Source: Streptomyces diastatochromogenes (GTDB lineage Bacteria; Actinomycetota; Actinomycetes; Streptomycetales; Streptomycetaceae). Taken from it: 64,000 nt of DNA. The position numbers and the translations under genes are program-made. Positions 48,254-56,317 of the stretch are shown here, piece after piece (the stretch's first letter is position 1; each line of letters begins with the position of its first letter). The notes beneath the pieces were generated by a model, which saw only the letters and a program-made list of their open reading frames with translations, had not been told where the DNA came from and searched no databases. The stretch is from NCBI RefSeq assembly GCF_002242805.1, contig NZ_MCGQ01000052.1, positions 181,321 to 245,320 on the forward strand, written 5' to 3'.

Positions 48254-48976
48254 ATGACCATCCGTGTGCTGCTCGCCGACGACCAGGCCCTGCTGCGGGC
48301 CACCTTCCGGATCCTGATCGACACCTGCGCGGGCATGGAGGTGGTGGCCGAGGCCACGGACGGCATCGAGGCGCTCGCGCTCACCCGCGCGCACCGGCCG
48401 GACGTGGTGCTGATGGACATCCGGATGCCCGGCCCGGACGGCCTGGCCGCCACCGCCGCCATCTGCGGCGACCGTGACCTGTCCGGCACCCGGGTGCTGA
48501 TCCTGACCTCTTTCGAGGCCGAAGAGGACGACGAGGGCGACGAGGGCTACAAGGACGACGAGTACGTCGTCCAGGCGCTCAGGGCGGGGGCCAGCGGCTT
48601 CCTCGGCAAGGACGCCACCGCCGAGGCGCTGCTCGCCGGCATCCGCACGGTGGCCGCCGGCGAGGCCCTGCTCTCCCCCGCGGCCGTCCGGACGCTGATC
48701 ACCCGCCTGCGGGCCGTGCCGGGCACCGACGGCCGCCCTCCCGCGCCCGAGCGGCTGGCCGCGCTCACCGCCCGGGAACGGGAGGTCACGGCGCTGGTGG
48801 CACAGGGCCGGTCCAACGAGGAGATCGCGGCCCGGCTGTTCGTGTCCCCGCTGACGGTACGCACCCACGTCCACCGGGCCAGGACGAAGCTGGCGGCCCG
48901 CGACCGCGCCCAACTCGTGGCGCTGGCCTATCAGTCGGGTCTGGTGGCGGCCCGGCCCGAGGCGACCGGCCGCTGA
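48254..48976 (+). CDS. NarL/LuxR-type response regulator with acidic insertion
   Basis: The protein has 240 residues. The receiver has the acidic pair at 9-10, phosphoacceptor Asp55 (LMDIRMPG), switch Thr85 and Lys119. Between Thr85 and the usual aromatic switch residue, an acidic run EAEEDDEGDEGYKDDE (88-103) is inserted, coded by GACGAG-type repeats at 48515-48562. The LuxR domain at ~172-235 is normal (LTAREREVTALVAQGRSNEEIA). The insertion lies in the loop that moves on phosphorylation, so signalling may differ. It is probably cotranscribed with the preceding regulator. Confidence 0.9.
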   Translation: MTIRVLLADDQALLRATFRILIDTCAGMEVVAEATDGIEALALTRAHRPDVVLMDIRMPGPDGLAATAAICGDRDLSGTRVLILTSFEAEEDDEGDEGYKDDEYVVQALRAGASGFLGKDATAEALLAGIRTVAAGEALLSPAAVRTLITRLRAVPGTDGRPPAPERLAALTAREREVTALVAQGRSNEEIAARLFVSPLTVRTHVHRARTKLAARDRAQLVALAYQSGLVAARPEATGR

Positions 48977-49047
48977 GACGGGCCCGTTCAGGGGAACCGG
49001 TGCCGAAAGGCGCGTGAGGGCGCCGGGACCGGTCGACACCTTCAGCC

Positions 49048-50034
49048 GTGACCGCCGTGACCCTGCCCCTCATCGCGCCGATGCTCGCCACCCCCGGCAG
49101 GCTTCCGCCCGCCGCCCAGGACGAACGGTGGGCGTACGAGACCAAGCAGGACGGCCAGCGGGTGATGGTCTACCTGCCCGGCGACGGCGGCGTGCTGCTG
49201 CGCGCCCGCTCCGGCGAGGAGATCACCGGCGCCTACCCCGAACTCCGGCCGCTCGGCGGTGCCCTGGGCGGCGCGGCCGCCGTCCTGGACGGCGAGGTGC
49301 TGGCCCTGGACGAGCAGGGGCGGGCGGACTTCCAGCTGCTGCAGGGCCGGATGGGCCTCGCCCACTCCCCCGCGCGGGCGGCCCGCCGGGCCGCCCAGGT
49401 GCCGGTCCACCTGGTGCTGTTCGACGTGCCCTACCTGGAGCGCCCGCTGCTCAGGCACCCTTACGCCGAGCGGCGGGCGCGGCTGGAGGAGCTGGGCCTC
49501 ACTGGACCGTACTGGTCGACGCCGGCCGCGGTGACCGGGCACGGCGCCGAGGCCCTGCGAGCGACCCGGGAGCACGGTCTCGAAGGGCTGGTGTGCAAGC
49601 GGCTGGACTCGGTGTACGAGCCCGGGGTGCGCTCCCGCGCCTGGATCAAGATCCGCAACATGCGCAGCGAGGACGTGATCGTCGGCGGCTGGCTGCCGGG
49701 CAAGGGCCGGCTGACGGGGCTGCCCGGCGCGGTGCTGGTCGGCCAGCGGTCCGGCGGCCGGCTGCGCTACGTGGGCGGGGTGGGCACCGGCTGGAGCGAG
49801 GCGGAGCGGACGGAACTGGCGGCGCTGCTGCGGGCCGCCGCCAGCATCGAGTGCCCCTTCGACCCGGTGCCGCGGATCCCGGACGCCCACTGGGTGCTGC
49901 CCCGGCTGGTCGGCGAGGTCAGCTACAGCACCCGGACCCGGGCCGGGATGCTCCGCCAGCCGTCCTGGCTGCGGTTGCGCCCCGACCTCACGCCGGAGGA
50001 GTCGTCGGCGGACATCCCGGACGACCGTCCGTAG
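49048..50034 (+). CDS. ATP-dependent DNA ligase, LigD ligase-domain type
   Basis: The protein has 328 residues: adenylation domain (~8-200) and OB-fold domain (~205-310). Lys33 in YETKQDGQRV is the adenylated lysine of KxDG; LDGEVLALD, LFDVPYLERP, GLVCKRLDS and AWIKIR are nucleotidyltransferase motifs III-V. It matches the ligase part of LigD without polymerase or phosphoesterase domains. A separate phosphoesterase-domain protein is at 2167-2778; no Ku gene is in the window. The start is GTG and a role in end joining or other nick sealing is inferred. Confidence 0.9.
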   Translation: MTAVTLPLIAPMLATPGRLPPAAQDERWAYETKQDGQRVMVYLPGDGGVLLRARSGEEITGAYPELRPLGGALGGAAAVLDGEVLALDEQGRADFQLLQGRMGLAHSPARAARRAAQVPVHLVLFDVPYLERPLLRHPYAERRARLEELGLTGPYWSTPAAVTGHGAEALRATREHGLEGLVCKRLDSVYEPGVRSRAWIKIRNMRSEDVIVGGWLPGKGRLTGLPGAVLVGQRSGGRLRYVGGVGTGWSEAERTELAALLRAAASIECPFDPVPRIPDAHWVLPRLVGEVSYSTRTRAGMLRQPSWLRLRPDLTPEESSADIPDDRP

Positions 50035-50140
50035 GTGTTCCGCGGGGCTTCACTCGTGGGACGCGTGTGACCTCTTGGCAGCGCAGCGCCCGGCCGGGAT
50101 GCTGAACTCCCTTGCGCCCCACCGCTGTTGGAGGTCCTCA

Positions 50141-50917
50141 GTGTCGTCGTCCACTTCCCGTGTCCGGAGCGGCAGATGGCTCGGCGTGCTCGCCGGTGCC
50201 GCCGCTCTCGTCGTCGCCTTCCCGGCCGCCGCCTTCGCCGCACCGCCGCTCGCCCTGCCCGCGAACGCCGAGCCCGCCGAGCTGACGTACCAGCCGGCCT
50301 TCGACTACGACACGGACGGCTGCTATTCGACGCCCGCGATCGGCCCGGACGGCAGCATCAACGGCGGCCTCAAGCCGACGGGCGCCCTCAACGGCAGCTG
50401 CCACGACGCCTCCGACCTGGACAACACCAACAGCTACTCGCGCTACAAGTGCAACAACGGCTGGTGCGCCTATCTGTACGGCCTGTACTTCGAGAAGGAC
50501 CAAGCGGTCCCCGGCAGCAGCATAGGCGGGCACCGGCACGACTGGGAGCACGTGGTGGTGTGGGTGCAGGACGGGCAGGTGCGGTACGTGTCGACGTCCA
50601 ACCACGGCTCGTTCACCGTGCACCCGGTCTCCGAGGTCCGCTTCGAGGGCGGCCACCCGAAGGTCGTTTATCACAAGGACGGCATCAGCACGCACTGCTT
50701 CCGGCTCGCCAACGCGAACGACGAACCGCCGGAGAACCACAAGCACACCTGGCAGTACCCGCCGCTGGTCGGCTGGAACGGCTACCCTCCGGGCCTGCGC
50801 GACAAGCTGAGCGCCTACGACTTCGGCAGCGCCCACTTCGGCCTCAAGGACGCGAGTTTCCCCTCCCACCTCGCCTCGGCCAAGCCGTCCGGGATTCCCT
50901 TCGACCCGAACGCCTGA
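50141..50917 (+). CDS. secreted NPP1-family (necrosis-inducing-like) protein
   Basis: The protein has 258 residues. Residues 1-33 form a signal peptide ending AFA-APP. The NPP1 domain follows, with the diagnostic GGHRHDWEHVVVWV (129-142) whose His and acidic residues bind metal in plant-toxic NLPs. Several Cys pairs suit an exported protein (CYSTPAIG; GSCHDA; KCNNGWC). In oomycetes and Pectobacterium these proteins damage dicot membranes; many actinobacteria carry them with unknown purpose. GGAGG precedes the GTG start. Confidence 0.9.
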   Translation: MSSSTSRVRSGRWLGVLAGAAALVVAFPAAAFAAPPLALPANAEPAELTYQPAFDYDTDGCYSTPAIGPDGSINGGLKPTGALNGSCHDASDLDNTNSYSRYKCNNGWCAYLYGLYFEKDQAVPGSSIGGHRHDWEHVVVWVQDGQVRYVSTSNHGSFTVHPVSEVRFEGGHPKVVYHKDGISTHCFRLANANDEPPENHKHTWQYPPLVGWNGYPPGLRDKLSAYDFGSAHFGLKDASFPSHLASAKPSGIPFDPNA

Positions 50918-50990
50918 CCCACTCCCGAACGTCCGCTTCGGCGTGGGGGACATGACGGGGTATCACGCCCGAGGGTCTATCGTGTCCCCC

Positions 50991-51926
50991 ATGTCCGTCC
51001 CGGAACTGATCCGTATCGTGTCCCGCGACTCCCCGATGGCTCTCGCCCAAGTCGAGCGCGTGCGCGCCGAGTTGGGTGTGCTGCATCCGGGGGTGCGCAC
51101 CGAGGTCGTACCCGTGAAGACCACGGGTGACAAGTGGCTCGGCGACCTGTCCAAGGTCGAGGGCAAGGGGGCGTTCACCAAGGAGGTGGACGCGGCCCTG
51201 CTGGCCGGGGAGGCGGACCTGGCGGTGCACTGCGTCAAGGACGTGCCCGCCGACCGGCCGCTGCCCGCCGGCACGGTGTTCGCCGCGTTCCTGAAGCGGG
51301 ACGACATCCGTGACGCGCTGGTGCACCCGGGCGGGCTCACCCTCGACGAACTCCCGGCCGGCACCCGGATCGGCACCTCCTCGGTGCGCCGCGTCGCCCA
51401 GCTGGCCGCCACGCACCCGCATCTGGAGTGCGTGCCGTTCCGCGGGAACGCCAACCGCCGGCTGGAGAAGCTGGCCGCCGGCGAGGCGGACGCGCTGCTG
51501 CTCGCGGTGTCCGGTCTGGAGCGGATCGGCCGCCAGGACGTGATCAGCGAGGTGCTGTCCCCGGAGGCGATGATGCCGCCGATCGGTGCGGGCATCCTCG
51601 CCCTGCAGTGCCGGGAGGGCGACACGGAGCTGATCGACGCGGTCAGCGGGCTCGGCGACCCGGCCACGCACCGGGAGGCCACGGCCGAGCGGATGTTCCT
51701 GCATGTGCTGCAGGGGCACTGCAACAGCCCGATCGCCGGCTACGCGCACGTGGACCGCGGCGGTGAACTCTCCCTGCGGGCCTGCGTGTTCACCCCGGAC
51801 GGCAAGACACGGCTGAACGCCCACGAGTGGGCGGGCCGGCTGGACGCGGCCACGCTCGGCACCTCGGTCGCGGTGGCGCTGCTGCGGCAGGGGGCCCGGG
51901 AGATCATCGACGGCATCCCGCACTGA
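50991..51926 (+). CDS. hemC: hydroxymethylbilane synthase (porphobilinogen deaminase), isolated copy
   Basis: The protein has 311 residues. VHCVKDVPADRP has catalytic Asp84 (the usual motif is HSxKDxP, here with Cys in place of Ser), and GHCNSPIAGYAHV has Cys244, which carries the dipyrromethane cofactor. GTSSVRRVAQL and RGNANRRLEKL bind acetate and propionate groups. It polymerises four porphobilinogen units in heme and corrin synthesis. No other hem genes adjoin, so this is likely an extra copy. ATG 50991 is chosen; a GTG at 50943 is in frame but less likely. Confidence 0.88.
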   Translation: MSVPELIRIVSRDSPMALAQVERVRAELGVLHPGVRTEVVPVKTTGDKWLGDLSKVEGKGAFTKEVDAALLAGEADLAVHCVKDVPADRPLPAGTVFAAFLKRDDIRDALVHPGGLTLDELPAGTRIGTSSVRRVAQLAATHPHLECVPFRGNANRRLEKLAAGEADALLLAVSGLERIGRQDVISEVLSPEAMMPPIGAGILALQCREGDTELIDAVSGLGDPATHREATAERMFLHVLQGHCNSPIAGYAHVDRGGELSLRACVFTPDGKTRLNAHEWAGRLDAATLGTSVAVALLRQGAREIIDGIPH

Positions 51927-51941
51927 CGGCACCGACCCGGG

Positions 51942-52481
51942 TCAGGCGGTGCCGGGCTCCGTCTGGTCCTTCACCGTCTGGTCCTTCAGGAAGGCGCTGA
52001 CCTGGTGGGCCAGGCTGCCCTGCCCGGTGCCCGTGGGGGCGGCCGCCGTGGTCGCCTCCAAGACGCCGATGCCGCCCGCCCACAGCCGGCGCTCGGCCCA
52101 CTCCTCGTCCACCCGCAGCTGGACCTGTACGTCCACGTGCGTCAGGGCCGCCTCCGGGGCGGCCGCGTAGAGCACGGCGGTGGCGCGGCGCAGCGGATAG
52201 ACGTCGAAGCCCTCGATGAACTGGGAGTTGCGCCAGTCGATGAACGCGCCCTCCCCGTCCGCGCCGACCCGGACGTCCATCTGACCGTCCTCGAGATGGA
52301 TGCCGTAGTGCCGCGCACCGCGGTTCTCGACCGTCACCCGGACACTGAAGTACGTCAGCCCGGCCGCGGCGTCGTCACGTCCGCGCGGCGGCTCGGCCGC
52401 CTCCAGGCGGTGGACGCGGACCCGCAGACCGGCATGCTCGTCGTACTCATGCCAGTCCCCGACCACGTTCGGCTCGTACAC
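51942..52481 (-). CDS. hypothetical protein
   Basis: The protein has 179 residues and no signal or membrane segment. The middle (SVRVTVENRGARHYGIHLEDGQMDVRVG) resembles a beta-sandwich strand pattern of DUF4352-like proteins, without certainty. The C-terminus contains the direct repeat KDQT-V-KDQT, coded by a 13-bp repeat near 51961-51990. Start is GTG with GAGAGG upstream. A good promoter lies before it. Function unknown. Confidence 0.7.
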   Translation of the reverse strand: MYEPNVVGDWHEYDEHAGLRVRVHRLEAAEPPRGRDDAAAGLTYFSVRVTVENRGARHYGIHLEDGQMDVRVGADGEGAFIDWRNSQFIEGFDVYPLRRATAVLYAAAPEAALTHVDVQVQLRVDEEWAERRLWAGGIGVLEATTAAAPTGTGQGSLAHQVSAFLKDQTVKDQTEPGTA

Positions 52482-52509
52482 AGTGCCCCTCTCGACTTCA
52501 GAGAGTTGC

Positions 52510-52539
52510 TGTCTATCTGTGTGCTCAGCGCACTGTCAA
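52510..52539 (-). promoter_or_regulatory. housekeeping-type promoter of the hypothetical gene
   Basis: On the minus strand TTGACA (52539-52534) and TAGACA (52515-52510) are 18 bases apart, close to the HrdB consensus of Streptomyces. Transcription would start about 20 bp before the GTG start region of the gene at 52481. A separate dyad TTGATC-GGT-GATCAA at 52578-52592 lies behind it. Confidence 0.6.
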
Positions 52540-52670
52540 ATGAGCAGAATGCGCTGTGGCCAGGGGGTTCGCCCGCTTTGATCGGTGATCAAGCGTTGCC
52601 CAGGAAGAATCCCGTCACGGGGGTCTCGGGCGGGGTGCGGGTGCGTGCCGCATGTCACTCCGCGGCAAGA

Positions 52671-53516
52671 TCAGCGGGCCAGCCGGCCGAGCAGTGAGGA
52701 GGCGGCGGCGATGCCCAGGGCGGCGGCCACCGCCAGGACGCCGAAGTCGGCGCCGAGGTGGGCGGGCGTGCCGAGCAGCAGGCCGCGCAGGGCGTCGACC
52801 TGGTAGCTGAGCGGGTTGGCCTTGCTGACGGCCTGGAGCCAGCCCGGCATGATCGAGACGGGGTACAGGGCGTTGGAGCCGAAGAACAGCGGCATGGTGA
52901 TCGCCTGTCCGAAGCCCATCAGGCGGTCGCGACTGAGGACAATGCCCGCGATGGTCATCGACAGGCAGGAGAAGAACGCGGAGGCGAGGACCACGGCCGC
53001 GGCGACGCCGAGCAGCTTGAGCGGGTTCCAGGTGAGGGCCACGCCGAGCAGGGCGGCGATGACGATGACGACGACGGCCTGGATCAGCGACTTCACTCCG
53101 GCCGCGAACGCCTTGCCGGTGATCAGCGCCGAGCGCGGGGTCGGCGTGACCAGGAGCTTGTTGAGGATGCCCGCGTCCCGCTCCCAGATGATCTGGATGC
53201 CGTAGAAGATGGCGATGAACATCGCGGACTGGGCGATGATGCCGGGCGCCAGGTAGTCGACGTAGGGGATGCCGCCGGTGGGTATCGCCCGGATCCGGGT
53301 GAAGGTCTGGCCGAAGATCAGCAGCCACAGGGCCGGCTGGACGGCGCGGGTGTACAGCTCGGTGCGGTCGTGGCGCAGCTTCTGCAGTTCGACGGCGCAC
53401 ATCGCGGCGACCCGGGCGGGCAGCACCCGCCAGCCTGCGCGGGGCACGGGCGGGGTCAGCAGCAGGTCCGTGCGGTCAGCCGACTCGGTGCGCGGTACGG
53501 CGGGTGCTTCGGACAT
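52671..53516 (-). CDS. ABC-2 type exporter permease, DrrB-like
   Basis: The protein has 281 residues and six membrane helices. YVDYLAPGIIAQSAMFIAIFYGIQIIWERDAG is the ABC-2 permease signature, and FGSNALYPVSIMPGWLQAVSKANPLSY is the last-loop motif of DrrB-type proteins. It pairs with the upstream ATPase (41-bp overlap) as a drug or lipid exporter. GGAGGAGG precedes the ATG. Confidence 0.9.
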   Translation of the reverse strand: MSEAPAVPRTESADRTDLLLTPPVPRAGWRVLPARVAAMCAVELQKLRHDRTELYTRAVQPALWLLIFGQTFTRIRAIPTGGIPYVDYLAPGIIAQSAMFIAIFYGIQIIWERDAGILNKLLVTPTPRSALITGKAFAAGVKSLIQAVVVIVIAALLGVALTWNPLKLLGVAAAVVLASAFFSCLSMTIAGIVLSRDRLMGFGQAITMPLFFGSNALYPVSIMPGWLQAVSKANPLSYQVDALRGLLLGTPAHLGADFGVLAVAAALGIAAASSLLGRLAR

Positions 53517-54315
53517 CGCGGAAACCTCCTCCGGAGTCGAGGCCGCTGCCGGCGACGTCCCGGAAGACGTCCTCCAGCGTGGGCAGGGTGTCCGTGCCCC
53601 GGCGTTCGGCGAGTCCGTGACGCAGCTCGGCCGGGGTGCCCAGGGCGCGGACGCGGCCGCGGTGCATCAGGCCGACCCGGTCGCAGTACTGGTCGGCCTC
53701 GTCCATGTAGTGGGTGGTGACCAGGACGGTCATGCCGGTGGCGGCGCGTACGGCGTTGATGTGCTCCCAGACGCCGGTGCGGGCGATCGGGTCGAGGCCG
53801 ATGGTGGGCTCGTCCAGGATGAGCAGCCGGGGCGCGCTGACCAGGGCCTGGGCGAGTTCGAGGCGGCGGACCATGCCGCCGGAGTAGGTGCCGGCGAGCC
53901 GGTCGGCGGCGTCGGCGAGGCCGACGGCGGCCAGGGCCTGGGCGACGCGCTCGGCACGCTCACGGCGCGGCACGTCGAAGACTCGGGCGAACAGGGCGAC
54001 GTTCTCCCGTCCGGTGAGCCCGCTGTCGGCGGACAGCTGCTGCGGGACGTAGCCGAGGAGGCGGCGTACCGCCATGCGCTCCTTGGCGGTGTCGTGCCCG
54101 AAGACCCGGACCATGCCTGCCGGCACCGGGAGGAGCGTGGTGATGCAGCGGATGGCGGTTGTCTTTCCTGCGCCATTGGGGCCGAGCAGGCCGAACACCT
54201 CGCCCTCGCGGACGGCCAGGTCGAGTTCGTCGACCGCCCTGGTGTCCCCGAAGGCGTAGGCGAGGCGGGTGCAGGTGACGGCTTCGGCGGGCGGGGCGGG
54301 GGTGTCGCTCGTCAT
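53476..54315 (-). CDS. ABC exporter ATPase, DrrA-like
   Basis: The protein has 279 residues. Walker A GPNGAGKTT, Q-loop GYVPQQLSADSGLTG, signature YSGGMVRRLELA, Walker B LLILDEPTIGLDP and switch His in VTTHYMDEAD are all intact. The C-terminal ~60 residues are the DrrA-type extension (PTLEDVFRDV). It drives export through the downstream permease. Its start overlaps the MarR stop (ATGA), so the three genes form an operon. Confidence 0.92.
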   Translation of the reverse strand: MTSDTPAPPAEAVTCTRLAYAFGDTRAVDELDLAVREGEVFGLLGPNGAGKTTAIRCITTLLPVPAGMVRVFGHDTAKERMAVRRLLGYVPQQLSADSGLTGRENVALFARVFDVPRRERAERVAQALAAVGLADAADRLAGTYSGGMVRRLELAQALVSAPRLLILDEPTIGLDPIARTGVWEHINAVRAATGMTVLVTTHYMDEADQYCDRVGLMHRGRVRALGTPAELRHGLAERRGTDTLPTLEDVFRDVAGSGLDSGGGFRDVRSTRRTAHRVG

Positions 54316-54776
54316 GTCTCCTCGGCCTCCTCGTGCAGGGTGACGGCCAGCTTGCGCAGCGCCGGGAGCGCCGCGCGCAGGGCCTCCCGGTCGGCCTCGT
54401 CCAGCCGGGCCACATGCCGGCCGACCAGTTCGGCCCGGCGGCGCTGCCAGTCCCCGAGCCGCTTCTCGGCGGCCTCGGTGAGCAGCAGGCGGGCGGCCCG
54501 CCGGTCGGCGGGGTCGGTCTCCCGGATCAGATAGCCGTCCCGGACGAGGTGGTTGACCAGGGTCGACACGGAGTTGCCGGCCAGGTGCAGGGCCCGGGCG
54601 GCCTCCGAGATGCCGATGCCGGGCCGGCCCTCGACCAGCCTCAGCAGTTCCACCTCGGCGCCGCGCAGCCGTGGCAGGGTCAGCCCGCCGCGCAGCCTGC
54701 GCCGGATCAGCCGCTGGATCCGTACGAGTGCGTCGGCCAGCTCCTCGGGGAAATCGGATTCCGCTCGGGACGCCAC
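54312..54776 (-). CDS. MarR-family regulator of the DrrAB-like exporter
   Basis: The protein has 154 residues with a winged helix at ~45-110 (GISEAARALHLAGNSVSTLVNHLVRDGYLIRETDPADRRAARL). It leads the exporter operon, and a 7-5-7 palindrome lies 11 bp upstream, so it probably represses the exporter until a substrate binds. The GTG start directly follows AGGA with no spacer, which suggests a leaderless or weakly translated message. Confidence 0.9.
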   Translation of the reverse strand: MASRAESDFPEELADALVRIQRLIRRRLRGGLTLPRLRGAEVELLRLVEGRPGIGISEAARALHLAGNSVSTLVNHLVRDGYLIRETDPADRRAARLLLTEAAEKRLGDWQRRRAELVGRHVARLDEADREALRAALPALRKLAVTLHEEAEET

Positions 54777-54786
54777 TCCTGAAGAT

Positions 54787-54805
54787 TACCTCTCTTACAG
54801 AGGTA
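54787..54805. promoter_or_regulatory. MarR operator upstream of the exporter operon
   Basis: TACCTCT-CTTAC-AGAGGTA is a perfect inverted repeat with 7-bp arms, 10 bp upstream of the MarR start on the minus strand. It is AT-rich against its background. It most likely overlaps the promoter of the MarR-DrrAB-like operon. Confidence 0.65.
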
Positions 54806-54861
54806 TCGCGCCCAAGAGGCGGTCAAGAGCCGGCCCGGGACTGTCCGGTATCAACCGATTT

Positions 54862-54886
54862 GTTTGGCACACCCACCAGCGGGAAT
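54862..54886 (+). promoter_or_regulatory. SigB-type promoter before the sigma-factor gene
   Basis: GTTTGG (54862-54867) and GGGAAT (54881-54886) are 13 bases apart, close to the GTTT-N12-14-GGGTAT pattern of SigB-family promoters. It lies 134 bp upstream of a SigB/SigF-type sigma gene, so autoregulation is likely. The rest of the 54806-55019 gap shows nothing else clear. Confidence 0.5.
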
Positions 54887-55019
54887 CCGCACAACAGTGC
54901 TTCGGACAGGAGGCACGTCCGTGGGAACCGGCTGCGGTGCCGGGCGCCCCGGTGTTCCCTGAGCCGAGCGCGCCTCCCACGGTGTCCGTGGATCCAGCAC
55001 CTGCCGAGGGAAGTGCGCG

Positions 55020-55829
55020 ATGCCTGTCACCGGCACCACGAAGCCTCATCCCCATGACGACGCCCCCGACACGGCAGAGACCTTCGAGCGGCTCGCCCGG
55101 CTGCCGGACGGTCCCGAGCGCCGGGCGCTGAGGGACGAGCTGGTCCGGCTCTGGCTGCCCATGGCCGAGCGGATCGCCGTACGGTTCCGGGGGCGCGGGG
55201 AGTCCCTGGAGGACCTGTACCAGGTGGCCGCCCTCGGCCTGGTGAAGGCCGTCGACCACTTCGACCCGGCCCGGGGCCGCGCCTTCGAGGCGTACGCGGT
55301 GCCCACCATCACCGGCGAGATCAAGCGCCACTTCCGCGACCACATGTGGACGCTGCACGTGCCGCGCCGGGTGCAGGACCTGCGCAACCGGGTCCGCGGT
55401 GCCCTCAAGGAACTGGCACAGACCACGGCCGGCCGGGCGCCCAGCGTCGCCGAGATCGCCGCGCACACGAAGCTCAGCGAGGCCGAGGTGCGCACCGGCA
55501 TGGAGGCCCTGGAGTGCTTCTCCGCCCTGTCGCTGGACGCCGAGGTGTCCGGCACCGAGGGGTACGCGCTCGGTGACTCGCTCGGCGAGGCGGACCCCGG
55601 CTTCGACCTCGTGGTCGACCGGGCCGCGGTCAAACCGTGTCTGCAGGCGCTGCCCGAGCGCGAGCGCGTCATCCTCTACCTGCGGTTCTTCGACGGGATG
55701 ACGCAGAGCCGGATCGCCCAGCAGCTGGGCATCTCGCAGATGCACGTCTCCCGGCTGCTCAGCGCCTGCTTCGAGCGGTTGCGCGAGGAGCTGCTCGCGG
55801 AGGCCGAGCACCTCGCGGAGGCCGGCTGA
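55020..55829 (+). CDS. RNA polymerase sigma factor, SigB/SigF/SigG family
   Basis: The protein has 269 residues with regions 2 (~40-110: LEDLYQVAALGLVKAVDHFDPARGRAFEAYAVPTI, then GEIKRHFRD), 3 (~115-175) and 4 (~205-260: LPERERVILYLRFFDGMTQSRIAQQLGISQMHVSRLLS). It belongs to the stress and development group controlled by anti-sigma kinases and SpoIIE-type phosphatases; a phosphatase/kinase fusion is encoded at 7929-10301. No anti-sigma gene adjoins. GAGGGA precedes the ATG. Confidence 0.93.
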   Translation: MPVTGTTKPHPHDDAPDTAETFERLARLPDGPERRALRDELVRLWLPMAERIAVRFRGRGESLEDLYQVAALGLVKAVDHFDPARGRAFEAYAVPTITGEIKRHFRDHMWTLHVPRRVQDLRNRVRGALKELAQTTAGRAPSVAEIAAHTKLSEAEVRTGMEALECFSALSLDAEVSGTEGYALGDSLGEADPGFDLVVDRAAVKPCLQALPERERVILYLRFFDGMTQSRIAQQLGISQMHVSRLLSACFERLREELLAEAEHLAEAG

Positions 55830-55833
55830 GCCC

Positions 55834-56190
55834 TCAGTCCTCCACGCCGCCGGGGCTCTCCTCCGTCCCGGCGGGGATGGCCTCGGCGGCCCCGGGTATC
55901 TGGACGGGCCCGTGCCGGTCCAGGGCGTCCTCCAGCTCGGCGCGGATCTCGGGCGGGATGTCGCCCCGGCGCCCCCAGATGAGGATCAGCTCCGCGATGT
56001 TGCGCAGCTTGATGTTGGTGTGCTGGGAGACGTCCTTCAGCACCTCCCACCCCTGGTCGGGTGTCACCCGGCCGAGCGCCACCATCATTCCGATGGCCTG
56101 GTCGACGACGGCGTGGGAGGCCACGGCCTCCTTCAACTGGTCGACTTCGGCCTGCAGCTCGGCGATCCGGTCGGGCTCCCTCTCTCCCAT
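55834..56190 (-). CDS. ANTAR-domain protein
   Basis: The protein has 118 residues. An N-terminal coiled coil (IAELQAEVDQLKEAVASHAVVDQAIGMMVALG) leads into the three-helix ANTAR RNA-binding domain (to ~residue 75, QGWEVLKDVSQHTNIKLRNIAELIL). ANTAR proteins bind paired hairpins in leader RNAs to prevent termination. No receiver or GAF domain is attached, so it may need a partner. The C-terminal tail is acidic. GGAGGC precedes the ATG. It is convergent with the sigma-factor gene, 4 bp away. Confidence 0.88.
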   Translation of the reverse strand: MGEREPDRIAELQAEVDQLKEAVASHAVVDQAIGMMVALGRVTPDQGWEVLKDVSQHTNIKLRNIAELILIWGRRGDIPPEIRAELEDALDRHGPVQIPGAAEAIPAGTEESPGGVED

Positions 56191-56317
56191 GCCTCCATCG
56201 TGCTCACCCGCCTGGCCCGCCGCCACCGGGGTACTCGACAGGCACCGCGCCCGGTTCCGGTTGGACACTGGTCCCAGACCGGTGGGCGCCGGACCCCGAG
56301 ACCAGGACGCGACTGCC

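Noticed and set aside
51961..51990. Short direct repeat in the hypothetical gene as a mobile-element footprint
   Set aside because: It is an in-frame KDQT duplication within coding sequence with no other sign of insertion.
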